A DNA stretch of 64,000 bases. It comes from Mediterranea massiliensis. Lineage in GTDB: Bacteria; Bacteroidota; Bacteroidia; Bacteroidales; Bacteroidaceae. Shown here piece after piece: positions 8,131-15,093 of the stretch. Below the pieces are notes generated by a model, which was not told the DNA's origin, made no database searches, and saw only the letters and a program-made list of their open reading frames with translations. The DNA is taken from positions 1-64,000 of the forward strand of contig SUXZ01000011.1 in assembly GCA_015060685.1 (NCBI GenBank), read 5' to 3'. Positions within the stretch are counted from its first letter, which is position 1; every line of letters begins with the position of its first letter. A program made the translations under genes and the position numbers.

Positions 8131-9014
8131 AATACGCTTCTAATCCCGATACCATAACACGCGATTATTTCGATTCGCTGCTTTTGGAAACCCGCTACAT
8201 CGACTCGGTGTTGCCTACGACTAAAATGAATCTGTTTGGCGAAGAATTTGATACGCCGATAATGACGGCCGCCTTGTCGCACCTTAATAACAGTACTTCA
8301 CCCGACGGAATGGCCGTCTATGCCAAGGGTGCCAAACTATCGAATGCTGTACATTGGATGGGCATGGGCGAGGATGATGAACTGGAAAAGGTAGTGGCTA
8401 CCGGTGCCCGAACTATTAAAATCATCAAGCCGCATGCCGATAATGCCGAGGTGTTCCGCAAGATTGAACATGCAGTATCTAATGGTTGCTTTGCCGTAGG
8501 AATGGATACCGACCATGCCTTCAACTCGGAGGGTGGATACGACAATGTGATGGGGTTGCGGATGAAACCGAAATCTATGGCCGAGATTGCCGAGTTTGTA
8601 CAAGCCGCCAAGGTGCCTTTTATAGTGAAGGGAGTGCTTAGTCCGCACGATGCAGAGAAATGCGCTAAGGTAGGATGTGCAGGTATTGTAGTGTCTCATC
8701 ATCATGGCATGGTGCAATATTCCGTGCCGCCGTTGATGATGATAGAAGAGATTCTATCGGCCGTTGGCAAGGAAGTAGAGGTGTTCATCGATTGCGGCAT
8801 TGTGAGCGGTATGGATGCCTACAAATGCCTGGCACTTGGTGCAAAGGCAGTATCTGTAGGACGCCACCTGATGCCGCTTCTGAAGTTAGGACCGGAGGCG
8901 GTATCTGAACGGATAAACGCTATGACCGCCGAACTTGCCGGTATCATGGCGCGTACAGGCGTGAAGTGTCTCGACGATATGGATGCATCGGTAATACATA
9001 GGAGGAAATTCTGA
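8127..9014 (+). CDS. FMN-dependent alpha-hydroxy-acid dehydrogenase-like protein
   Basis: 295 residues, a TIM-barrel. FDTPIMTAALSHLN near residue 42 corresponds to the N-terminal FMN-binding strand of the lactate/glycolate oxidase family; VPFIVKGVLSPHDAEKCAKVGCAGIVVSHHHG carries the FMN-binding lysine and the region where the family normally has S-N-H-G-G-R, here S-H-H-H-G-M; VFIDCGIVSGMDAYKCLALGAKAVSVGRHL is the phosphate-binding end. The missing arginine of that motif normally binds a carboxylate, so the substrate may differ. It is coupled to the symporter (4-base overlap) and to the next gene (TGATG). Confidence 0.82.
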   Translation: MKYASNPDTITRDYFDSLLLETRYIDSVLPTTKMNLFGEEFDTPIMTAALSHLNNSTSPDGMAVYAKGAKLSNAVHWMGMGEDDELEKVVATGARTIKIIKPHADNAEVFRKIEHAVSNGCFAVGMDTDHAFNSEGGYDNVMGLRMKPKSMAEIAEFVQAAKVPFIVKGVLSPHDAEKCAKVGCAGIVVSHHHGMVQYSVPPLMMIEEILSAVGKEVEVFIDCGIVSGMDAYKCLALGAKAVSVGRHLMPLLKLGPEAVSERINAMTAELAGIMARTGVKCLDDMDASVIHRRKF

Positions 9015-9835
9015 TGAAGCTGGGCATCTCTTCAAGATTGGAGCATTCGTCTCCTCAAGATTGGGCATTCAAGCACAAGGCACTTGGCTTGAAAAGCGTT
9101 AATTTCCCCGTCTGCTATCTCGATGGCGAAGAAACGTTTATGGCCTATAAACAAGCGGCTGATGAGGCGGGATTGACCATTGCCGAGGTAGGTGTGTGGC
9201 GCAATACGCTTGCCGCCGACAAGCAGGAAAGGCGCAAGTGGATTGACTATGCCGTGCAACAACTGCGGATGGCCGATGCAATTGGTGCTTTGTGTTGCGT
9301 TAATGTAGTAGGCACGCCGTATGGCCCTCGGTGGGATGGGGGATATCGCGAGAACTTCAGCAAAGAGCTATGGACAATGGCGGTGGAGATGATTCGCGAG
9401 GTGATTGATACTGCCCGTCCCAAGCAGACAAAGTTTTGTATCGAGTCGATGCCGTGGATGATACCGAGCAGTCCCGACGAATATGCCCGATTGATTGAGG
9501 ATGTCAACCGCACCGAGTTTGGTACACACCTTGATGTCGTCAACATGATTACCTCTCCCCAACGCTACTTTTTCAACGACGAATTTCTGCACGAATGTTT
9601 CGAAAAGCTGAAAGGTACCATCTGTAGTTGCCACCTGAAGGATGTGCGCTTAAAGGAGGAATACACCTTCCAGTTGGAAGAGTGTGCTTGCGGACAAGGA
9701 GCGTTGGATATCGAGCTATATGCACGCCTTGCCGATGCAGAGAATCCCGATATGCCGATGATTATCGAACATCTCACTACCGATGAAGAGTATGCCGAAA
9801 GCGTGAGGTATGTTCGCGGTAGATTGAATATATAG
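9014..9835 (+). CDS. Sugar phosphate isomerase/epimerase-like TIM-barrel protein
   Basis: 273 residues, the usual length of AP-endonuclease-2/xylose-isomerase-like barrels. FCIESMPWMIPSSPDEYARLIEDV contains the metal-binding glutamate, GTHLDVVNMI the aspartate, CSCHLKDVRL the H-x-K-D pattern, and PMIIEHL the final glutamate, so the metal site looks complete. The start shares a base with the stop of the upstream gene (TGATG). With the symporter and the FMN enzyme it probably handles an imported sugar or sugar acid; the exact reaction is unknown. Confidence 0.85.
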   Translation: MKLGISSRLEHSSPQDWAFKHKALGLKSVNFPVCYLDGEETFMAYKQAADEAGLTIAEVGVWRNTLAADKQERRKWIDYAVQQLRMADAIGALCCVNVVGTPYGPRWDGGYRENFSKELWTMAVEMIREVIDTARPKQTKFCIESMPWMIPSSPDEYARLIEDVNRTEFGTHLDVVNMITSPQRYFFNDEFLHECFEKLKGTICSCHLKDVRLKEEYTFQLEECACGQGALDIELYARLADAENPDMPMIIEHLTTDEEYAESVRYVRGRLNI

Positions 9836-9844
9836 AGTTATAGT

Positions 9845-9876
9845 AAAGGGCTGTGTCATGATTGATACAGCCCTTT
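9845..9876. terminator. Bidirectional intrinsic terminator
   Basis: AAAGGGCTGT (9845-9854) pairs with ACAGCCCTTT (9867-9876). The hairpin lies between the convergent TIM-barrel and GH43 genes and can serve both strands. Confidence 0.85.
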
Positions 9877-9895
9877 ATATTCACTAATAGCTACC

Positions 9896-11293
9896 TTACT
9901 TAATAAATTTCCAATAATCGAAGTTATAGAGTTCCTTGTCGCCACCGCGGAAGAGGAAGTACACATCGTGAACACCCTTGATGGGGCGTCTCGAACGGAT
10001 TTGCGCTTCCACCTCTTTCCAAACATCCTCGGCACCGGTGTTCGGCACCTTGATGGTTGCAATCACATTTCCGTTCAATGCATCCAGTCTGACTTCAATC
10101 AAACCGCCATCTTCCTCGCTGGCTACACAAGCCATGAACGAAGTCGGTGCGCTATCTCCGAAATCGACTGCACGCACCTTTATCCAATCACCCGTGTGGA
10201 TGCTGGTGATGTAATGATGTGTACCCGGTTGGCGGTCGTTCTTCAATCCGTATGAGTAGGCAATGGTTTCGGCTTCCACCCGCTTGTAAGGATTCAAGTT
10301 GGCGATAGGCTCTTTAACACCCTCTTTGGTGAACGGAATAAATGGAATTGAGCCGTCTTCGTTGAATTTGAACTCTTCTACACAAGTAGAGCGACGGAAT
10401 CCATCACCGTTAGGCAACATGCCGTTGTGATAGAACATAAAGTGTCTTCCCTTAAACTCGATGTTTCCTCCGTGGATAGTAAAGCTGTTTTCGGCTTCGT
10501 CCATGATTCGTCCGCGGAATGTCCAAGGACCATGAACCGTTGGTGCGGTAGAGTATCCCATGTATTCAGGTACGCCGCCGGCAGGATAGGAGAGGTAGTA
10601 AGTGCCATTACGCTTCATCAACCAGGGACCCTCTTCGTATTGCGTCATCATTTCGTTCTCGCCCTTTTGCCAATTCATCTTCGATTGCAATTCGCCAAAC
10701 GATTTCGGATCGCGATAGCCGGGAACTTCCTTATAGCCATCTTTGAACGAAATCATGTCGTCGTTCAGTTCGCCATACCACAATCCTTTGTTTCCCCAGA
10801 ACAGGTAGGCCTTTCCGTCATCATCGATAAACACGGTGGGGTCAATGTATCCCCATCCTGTAGCAAGCGGTCCACCGATGGCATCCTTCCAAGGACCTGT
10901 AGGAGAATCAGCCACGGCTACGGCCAGCGCATCGCCACCTTCGGCGGTGTTGCAACAAACATACCAATACCACTTGCCGTTTCGTTCGACGGCTTGTTGC
11001 GCCCAGGCTCTGTCGCCTTGCTTGGCCCAACTGAATGTAGCGGTAGTTACTTGTGTGCCGCGGTATGTCCAGTTTACCATGTCTTCCGACGAGTAGAGCA
11101 TCCAATCCTTCATGCTGAAGTATTGTGCATCGTCTTCGTCGTGGTCGACAAACAGGAATACGGTGTCGTTATACACAAATGGGGCAGGGTCGGGTGTAAA
11201 CATGGTTTGGATGATGGGATTTTGTGCCGATAGGCTTCCCGACAGCAATAAGCCCGACAAAATTGAGAGGTTACGAATCAAACTGTGTTTCAT
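9896..11293 (-). CDS. Glycoside hydrolase family 43 with C-terminal CBM6
   Basis: 465 residues with a signal peptide ending at LSAQ (no lipobox), so periplasmic or secreted. The five-blade catalytic domain spans about residues 25-310: TPDPAPFVYND holds the base aspartate, YIDPTVFIDDDGKAYLFWGN the pKa-tuning aspartate, and YEEGPWLMKRNGTYYLSY the acid glutamate. From about 335 a CBM6 beta-sandwich begins (RVEAETIAYSYG, TGDWIKVRAVDFG, ending YNFDYWKFIK). Members act on arabinan, arabinoxylan or xylan; the linkage cannot be told. Monocistronic by context, with a terminator at its 3' side. Confidence 0.93.
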   Translation of the reverse strand: MKHSLIRNLSILSGLLLSGSLSAQNPIIQTMFTPDPAPFVYNDTVFLFVDHDEDDAQYFSMKDWMLYSSEDMVNWTYRGTQVTTATFSWAKQGDRAWAQQAVERNGKWYWYVCCNTAEGGDALAVAVADSPTGPWKDAIGGPLATGWGYIDPTVFIDDDGKAYLFWGNKGLWYGELNDDMISFKDGYKEVPGYRDPKSFGELQSKMNWQKGENEMMTQYEEGPWLMKRNGTYYLSYPAGGVPEYMGYSTAPTVHGPWTFRGRIMDEAENSFTIHGGNIEFKGRHFMFYHNGMLPNGDGFRRSTCVEEFKFNEDGSIPFIPFTKEGVKEPIANLNPYKRVEAETIAYSYGLKNDRQPGTHHYITSIHTGDWIKVRAVDFGDSAPTSFMACVASEEDGGLIEVRLDALNGNVIATIKVPNTGAEDVWKEVEAQIRSRRPIKGVHDVYFLFRGGDKELYNFDYWKFIK

Positions 11294-11322
11294 GGTTAAA
11301 TAGATTTTTTAATTAGATGTTG

Positions 11323-11330
11323 CAAATATA
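11323..11330 (-). promoter_or_regulatory. -7 box for the GH43 gene
   Basis: On the minus strand this reads TATATTTG, an exact TAnnTTTG, 29 bases before the ATG at 11293. It lies only 5 bases beyond the DUF4298 stop. Confidence 0.6.
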
Positions 11331-11334
11331 GTAA

Positions 11335-11604
11335 TTATTTTGAATTCAACGCTTTCCAATCGGTTAATAAGTTCCAGATACCATCTTCGGAAAGTACGCC
11401 ACGTTTCAATCTTTTAGGCAAGCGTCCGGCTTCGTCGTCGGCATAATCCTGCTTCCAATCGTCGCTGCCATAGTATGAAGATAGCATTTCGATGGCCTCC
11501 TCTACCTCTTGATGCCGCTCATTACTCATGGGAAGTTCCTTGATTGCTTTCAATGCAAAGTCGAACAACCTCTCCATCCGACGAATCCTTTTTATCTGTT
11601 CCAT
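11335..11604 (-). CDS. DUF4298-like small protein
   Basis: 89 residues, mainly helical and charged. It starts MEQIKRIRRMERLFD and has a conserved-looking WKQDYADDEAGRLPKRLKRG stretch and a C-terminal L-S-E-D-G-I-W-N-L-L. This arrangement agrees with the DUF4298 family, whose function is not known. No signal peptide or membrane segment. An exact -7 box (TAGTTTTG on the minus strand, 11626-11633) lies 21 bases upstream. Confidence 0.75.
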   Translation of the reverse strand: MEQIKRIRRMERLFDFALKAIKELPMSNERHQEVEEAIEMLSSYYGSDDWKQDYADDEAGRLPKRLKRGVLSEDGIWNLLTDWKALNSK

Positions 11605-11625
11605 CTCTTTTTGATTTCTTCAGTA

Positions 11626-11633
11626 CAAAACTA
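11626..11633 (-). promoter_or_regulatory. -7 box for the DUF4298 gene
   Basis: Reads TAGTTTTG on the minus strand, matching TAnnTTTG, 21 bases before the ATG at 11604. Confidence 0.5.
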
Positions 11634-11721
11634 CAGATAAAATACTATATATGCAAACTATTCGTTTTTTGTTTCTGAACAGTTTGTTGTTTACGTCTGA
11701 AGTATTTGTTCGTCAGCCGTG

Positions 11722-11891
11722 AACTATTTGTTGTTCAGAAATCTGGATGAATCGAAAGGCATCTATTGGGTAGCCAAAGCGAACGATAAAGCCATAGGAA
11801 GTCTGATGCTGACGCGCGAGTGGAGGATTGGAACTACCACCAACTTGGCATGCACGAAAGCCACTATTTAATGTTTGAGGAGAATTTATAG
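11722..11891 (+). pseudogene. GNAT acetyltransferase remnant, internally deleted
   Basis: From 11722 the sequence reads NYLLFRNLDESKGIYWVAKA, then NDKAIGSLMLTREW, which is the N-terminal half of a GNAT domain. In another frame from about 11808 it reads EDWNYHQLGMHESHYLMFEE and stops at 11889-11891, which is a GNAT C-terminal end. The acetyl-CoA-binding middle is missing and the halves are out of frame, with no start codon. The last 82 bases are repeated 1041 bp to the right. Confidence 0.65.
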
Positions 11892-11902
11892 TTTTAAATC
11901 TT
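11810..11902 (+). repeat. Left copy of a 93-bp direct repeat
   Basis: Nearly identical to 12851-12943: only a few differences in 93 bases, and none from TGGAGGATTGG through the next 50 bases except C/T at one site. It covers the GNAT 3' end. The two copies bound a 1041-bp unit containing the DUF4373 gene and its downstream iteron-like repeats. Confidence 0.85.
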
Positions 11903-11953
11903 AAAAATTATTAAATTTTCAAATGTACACTTTAGCGCACTTTTTTAACATCT

Positions 11954-11985
11954 CACCCCTCTCAGAAGTACTTCTCGCAGGGGTG
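11954..11985. repeat. Perfect-stem hairpin (CACCCCT ... AGGGGTG)
   Basis: CACCCCT (11954-11960) pairs with AGGGGTG (11979-11985), and the palindrome AGAAGTACTTCT (11964-11975) fills the middle. It sits about 55 bases before the promoter of the DUF4373 gene. It could be a terminator relic or a dispersed repeat. Confidence 0.6.
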
Positions 11986-12038
11986 GGTAGTCAACGAAGT
12001 GGGCATTTGTGAACTTGACAAACGGGGTGCCGATTTTG

Positions 12039-12046
12039 TATATTTG
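12039..12046 (+). promoter_or_regulatory. Promoter of the DUF4373 gene, which sets its start
   Basis: TATATTTG is an exact -7 box, with TTG at 12015-12017 (21-base spacing) as -33. It lies inside the longest open frame, so the ATG at 11999 would precede the promoter and cannot be the start. The ATG at 12059 or 12065 is used, with a very short leader. Confidence 0.6.
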
Positions 12047-12058
12047 TGCAAAAAACAA

Positions 12059-12721
12059 ATGTATATGAAAACTCATTGGTTTAAGCACCCGTTAGGGTTG
12101 TCGGAAAGGCAACAGATGGCTTCGCTCATTTGCGAAGAGGGCATGAAGGCATATGGAACGTATGTATATTTGATAGAAAAGTTAATGCAAGAGCCTGACA
12201 GGAAATTGCAGGTAAACAAATTGAAGGGATTCGTGCGCAAAGGTGTCAGCTTGCGATATTTGGAGAAATTTATTACCAATCATCCCGATCTATTCTGCAT
12301 AAATGGTAACTACTTTTATGCAAAAGATAGTATGTTTTCGCCAAACTTTTGCGAAGAATTTGATGAAAGTTTATCAAAAGTTGAGCAAAATCAGAATAAA
12401 TCACAAGGTGATAATTCCTTGAACAACAGTGAAGTGTGTGCCTATTCGCGCGTACGCGTAAGAGAAGAGAAGAATAGAGAAGAGAAGAATCATCATCAAG
12501 AGAAGATGAAGAACAGCCGTTTCGAAGAGTTGCATGACAAGTTGCAAGCATTGGAACGAAAGCGGCAACAGAACAACGGCAATCCCTATCGCTACGAACA
12601 ACGCATCGACGGCAGGCGGTGCTACATGGGTTGTCCGTTGCCCGATGACGCACCTCCGCGCCCTTCGCCCAAAGCAATTTGGAATGAGCGCGAAGCATAT
12701 TGGTTTGAGCCCACAGCTTAG
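12059..12721 (+). CDS. DUF4373 (Lin1244/Lin1753-like) initiator-type protein
   Basis: 220 residues from the ATG at 12059. The N-terminal domain, THWFKHPLGLSERQQMASL ... GTYVYLIEKLM, with the HWF-H and G-x-Y/x-x-Y-x-L-I-E pattern, is the winged-helix fold shared by phage and plasmid replication proteins (Lin1244/Lin1753-like). The middle (about 125-165) is a low-complexity Gln/Asn/Glu/Lys linker; the C-terminus ends in an R/P-rich tail with GCPLPDDAPPRPSPKAIW. DNA binding in replication is the best guess. Five 22-bp-phased repeats start 7 bases after the stop, and 93-bp direct repeats flank the unit, which supports a mobile replicon origin. Confidence 0.75.
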   Translation: MYMKTHWFKHPLGLSERQQMASLICEEGMKAYGTYVYLIEKLMQEPDRKLQVNKLKGFVRKGVSLRYLEKFITNHPDLFCINGNYFYAKDSMFSPNFCEEFDESLSKVEQNQNKSQGDNSLNNSEVCAYSRVRVREEKNREEKNHHQEKMKNSRFEELHDKLQALERKRQQNNGNPYRYEQRIDGRRCYMGCPLPDDAPPRPSPKAIWNEREAYWFEPTA

Positions 12722-12727
12722 CGACCG

Positions 12728-12827
12728 TTTGCTGCGGGCATAGTGGTGGTTTGCTGCGGGCTTACCACTCATTTGGTGCGATGGGAAGAGTGATTTGCTG
12801 CGTGGTTGAGGGTGCTTTGCTGCGTGC
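12728..12827 (+). repeat. Iteron-like array, exact 22-bp period
   Basis: TTTGCTGCGGGC at 12728 and 12750, TTTGCTGCGTGG at 12794, TTTGCTGCGTGC at 12816, and a degenerate TTTGGTGCGATG at 12772. All five starts fall on one 22-bp lattice. The period is not a multiple of three, so the repeats are not coding. The layout resembles iterons of plasmid origins beside an initiator gene. Confidence 0.8.
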
Positions 12828-12932
12828 TTTGTCTATCAGAAAACGGATTATGATGCGCAAATGGAGGATTGGAACTACCACCAACTTGGCATGCACGAAA
12901 GTCACTATTTAATGTTTGAGGAGCATTTATAG
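12828..12932 (+). pseudogene. GNAT 3'-end remnant, right copy
   Basis: Reads FVYQKTDYDAQMEDWNYHQL and on through GMHESHYLMFEEHL to a TAG at 12930-12932. It is the C-terminal end of a GNAT domain with no N-terminal part or start codon, matching the left copy at 11808-11891 and reaching slightly further upstream. Confidence 0.6.
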
Positions 12933-12943
12933 TTTTAAATCTT
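12851..12943 (+). repeat. Right copy of the 93-bp direct repeat
   Basis: Matches 11810-11902 at an offset of 1041 bp without gaps. Confidence 0.85.
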
Positions 12944-13113
12944 TAAAATCAAAAGAGTGTCTGCCGTTTATCATCAATACAACGTTGAAGAAAATATACG
13001 GTAGCGTCAATCATGTTATATTATTTATCAGGGAATGGTGTGTTTGTTCTGTTTTTGGTGGGGGTAATGATTATGAAAACCGTTATTTTCAACAATATTT
13101 CATATAAATTCAA

Positions 13114-13206
13114 CCCGAAAGGGGCGATTTTCAAAGAAAATACATTATATTTGTACCCGAAAGGGATAATTTGATTTTGTTTTAAAGTTAATTGTACCCG
13201 AAAGGG
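13114..13206 (+). promoter_or_regulatory. Three operator-like repeats before the hip operon
   Basis: CCCGAAAGGG occurs at 13114-13123, 13156-13165 and 13197-13206. The last two extend to TACCCGAAAGGGATA, a dyad of TA-CCC and GGG-(A)TA around GAAA. Spacing is 42 and 41 bp, about four helical turns, so a bound repressor would sit on one face. The dyad resembles the TATCC-N8-GGATA operators of E. coli HipB. Copy 2 lies just after the -7 box, where binding would block transcription. Confidence 0.75.
13146..13153 (+). promoter_or_regulatory. -7 box of the hip operon
   Basis: TATATTTG matches TAnnTTTG, with operator 2 starting 3 bases downstream and operator 1 near the -33 region. The leader to the ATG at 13222 would be about 60 bases and contains operator 3. 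Confidence 0.6.
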
Positions 13207-13221
13207 ATAATATAAAGGAAT

Positions 13222-13422
13222 ATGAGATTAGATGAATACATTCGTGATAAGCGTAAGCTACATAACTTGACCCAACAAGAGTTGGCGGAAAGAGCCGGTG
13301 TAGGGTATAGGTTCATTAGAGAATTGGAAAATGGTAAGCCAACTGTTCGGATGGATAAGGTTAATCAAGTCTTGAATTTGTTCGGTGAAGAACTTCAACC
13401 AACTAAAATCAGTAAGCAATGA
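13222..13422 (+). CDS. hipB: XRE-family antitoxin/repressor, HipB-like
   Basis: 66 residues. A helix-turn-helix spans about residues 14-45 (LTQQELAERAGVGYRFIREL, then ENGKPTVRMDKV), close to the Y4mF/HipB type; the C-terminus LNLFGEELQPTKI fits the short dimerisation strand of HipB. It lies first in the operon, behind three repeats of its likely operator, and its TGA overlaps the ATG of the next gene (ATGA at 13419). Expected role: DNA-binding autorepressor of the module. The region is AT-rich compared with the neighbouring core genes. Confidence 0.9.
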   Translation: MRLDEYIRDKRKLHNLTQQELAERAGVGYRFIRELENGKPTVRMDKVNQVLNLFGEELQPTKISKQ

Positions 13423-13739
13423 AGCGTGCTAGAATTTATATAGATGATTTGTTCTGTGGTATTTTAACAGAAGATCCAGAAGGTTATCATTTTAAATATG
13501 ATGAACAATACATGTCAATGCCAAATGCAAAAGCCTTGAGTCCTACAATGCCATTTCAAGAGGAAGAATATGAAAAGGAAATGATGTTTCCTGTGTTTGA
13601 CGGGTTGATTCCTGAAGGATGGATGTTGGATATTGTTCACAATACCTGGAAGATTGATCCGAGAGACCGTATGAGTTTATTATTGGCTTGTTGTAAGGAT
13701 TGTATTGGTAATATTAGCGTAAGAGGATATGATGAATGA
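13419..13739 (+). CDS. hipS: HipA N-terminal-domain protein, HipS-like
   Basis: 106 residues. It carries only the small N-terminal subdomain of HipA: a strand opening (ARIYIDDLFCGILTED), then KALSPTMPF, FPVFDGLIPEGWMLDI (the F-x-G-L-P-E-G-W motif) and LLLACCKDCIGNISVRG. In single-chain HipA this part is fused to the kinase; here it stops before it. In the E. coli O127 HipBST system the separate HipS acts as antitoxin for the HipT kinase. ATGA overlap with hipB and 11-base overlap with the kinase gene. Confidence 0.88.
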   Translation: MKRARIYIDDLFCGILTEDPEGYHFKYDEQYMSMPNAKALSPTMPFQEEEYEKEMMFPVFDGLIPEGWMLDIVHNTWKIDPRDRMSLLLACCKDCIGNISVRGYDE

Positions 13740-14706
13740 ATTTGAAAATAAATGCTTATGCTGTTATAAGGAATTGAAGAAAGGTGAAACCGGATACCAT
13801 GCTTCGTGTGCTCATAAATTGTTTGGAAGCAAGCAAGCACCTATATTGCCCTATACCAGAGACAATATTGACAAACTGGCACTTGAAGTATTGAAATCAA
13901 GCACTTCTGTTACCGGTGTTCAAGCAAAACTTTCGTTAGACATAAATCGGGGTGGTAAGAATGAGCCTGATAGACTTACCATCGTGGGATTATGGGGTAA
14001 TTATATACTAAAGCCGCAAAGTCCTAAGTTTGCCGCTATGCCTGAGTTAGAAGATCTTACTATGAAAATGGCGGAAGCGGCCAAGATAGAAACGGCTACA
14101 CATTCTTTGATTAGGATGGCAGATGGGGAATTGGCCTACATTACACGACGGATGGATAGGAATAGCGATGGCACTAAACGCTCAATGTTAGATATGTGTC
14201 AATTAAGTAATAGGCTGACAGAACATAAATATCGGGGAGCCTATACCCAATTAGCAGATATAATCAGAAATTATTCCTCTACTCCTATGTTGGACATACA
14301 GCGTTTCTGGGAAATGGTCATTTTCTCATGGATTACGGGAAATTCTGATATGCATTGCAAGAACTTTTCTCTACTTGATAGGGAAGGGATTGGATACACG
14401 CTTTCTCCTGCTTATGACCTACTTGCTGTTGCACTAACTGGTATTGATGATAAAGATGAATTGGCAATGCCATTAACCGGTTATGGTGTGGATGATATTC
14501 AGTATATTGCAGGTTTTGATAGGGCATCGTTTATAGAAGCGATGGAAATCAGTGATATAGAATCTAATGTTGGCAATAAGCTCATCAATAGGCTGATAAA
14601 GAATCGAACCAAATGGCTGGATCTTATTGACAATTCATTCCTTTCTGCAAATTTGAAGGAGGCGTATAAAAAACTTGTAAGCGAAAGGATTGAAAGAATC
14701 AGCTAA
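13729..14706 (+). CDS. hipT: HipA-family serine/threonine kinase toxin, HipT-like
   Basis: 325 residues, lacking the HipA N-subdomain. It begins with a Cys cluster (CLCCYKEL ... HASCAHKLFG) that may bind zinc. The glycine-rich loop is SVTGVQAKLS (about residues 60-69); the S-V-T before GVQ sits where HipT proteins have an S-x-S autophosphorylation motif. Catalytic loop TGNSDMHCKNFSLL (about 202-215) keeps Asp and Asn; SPAYDLL (about 225) supplies the metal-binding Asp. It should be an active kinase, by analogy aimed at an aminoacyl-tRNA synthetase, but the target is unknown. Start is ATG 13729 or ATG 13732. A terminator follows at 14745. Confidence 0.9.
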   Translation: MMNEFENKCLCCYKELKKGETGYHASCAHKLFGSKQAPILPYTRDNIDKLALEVLKSSTSVTGVQAKLSLDINRGGKNEPDRLTIVGLWGNYILKPQSPKFAAMPELEDLTMKMAEAAKIETATHSLIRMADGELAYITRRMDRNSDGTKRSMLDMCQLSNRLTEHKYRGAYTQLADIIRNYSSTPMLDIQRFWEMVIFSWITGNSDMHCKNFSLLDREGIGYTLSPAYDLLAVALTGIDDKDELAMPLTGYGVDDIQYIAGFDRASFIEAMEISDIESNVGNKLINRLIKNRTKWLDLIDNSFLSANLKEAYKKLVSERIERIS

Positions 14707-14744
14707 TGATTTATCAATACAATAGTTTTACCATGTAAAAACAA

Positions 14745-14778
14745 AAATCCCTGTAACTCGTGTGAATTACAGGGATTT
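14745..14778. terminator. Bidirectional terminator after hipT
   Basis: AAATCCCTGTAA (14745-14756) pairs with TTACAGGGATTT (14767-14778) over a 10-base loop. An identical hairpin stands at 20235-20268. Confidence 0.85.
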
Positions 14779-14799
14779 ATTATTGTAATTAGTTCTTAA

Positions 14800-14908
14800 T
14801 TACTTATTCAATGCTTGAGCAACGTCAACGGCACAAGCTACTGTACAACCTACCATCGGGTTGTTACCGATACCCAAGAAGCCCATCATTTCTACGTGAG
14901 CAGGAACT
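14800..14908 (-). pseudogene. GGGtGRT gene 3' fragment
   Basis: On the minus strand this encodes VPAHVEMMGFLGIGNNPMVG and the rest of the C-terminus to AQALNK and a stop at 14800-14802, the same peptide as the end of the intact gene at 20290. Upstream sequence (beyond 14908) is unrelated, so it is a fragment of about 36 codons. Confidence 0.88.
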
Positions 14909-15045
14909 CAAAAAATCAAAGAACGAATATAAATAACTATATATTAATAACTTAAATAGATTTGATGCGAAGTTAGCGCATCACTAATATTTGGCAATCA
15001 AATTTAATATTACAAAAGAATATTAGCTAAAAGGCAAAAAGTTCT

Positions 15046-15053
15046 TATCTTTG
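15046..15053 (+). promoter_or_regulatory. -7 box of the methyltransferase gene
   Basis: TATCTTTG matches TAnnTTTG. The ATG follows at 15204, so the leader is about 145 bases, unusually long here. Confidence 0.6.
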
Positions 15054-15093
15054 CCCTCGGATGATTAATACGAATTCGGATATTGTGATGTAA

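Larger units (their letters stand above)
14736..14908. repeat. Left copy of a 173-bp direct repeat (end of GGGtGRT gene plus terminator)
   Basis: Aligns without gaps to 20226-20398 at an offset of 5490 bp, with four mismatches. Those in the coding part are synonymous. It holds the terminator hairpin and the last 36 codons of the GGGtGRT gene in minus orientation, then stops abruptly. The two copies bound the island at 14909-20225. Confidence 0.92.

Noticed and set aside
11999-12058. Twenty extra N-terminal codons on the DUF4373 protein
   Set aside because: This stretch contains the -7 box and -33 TTG, so translation must begin further on.
12916-13107. A 63-codon frame before the hip operators
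   Set aside because: It begins inside the GNAT remnant repeat, has no family pattern, and its codons look random.
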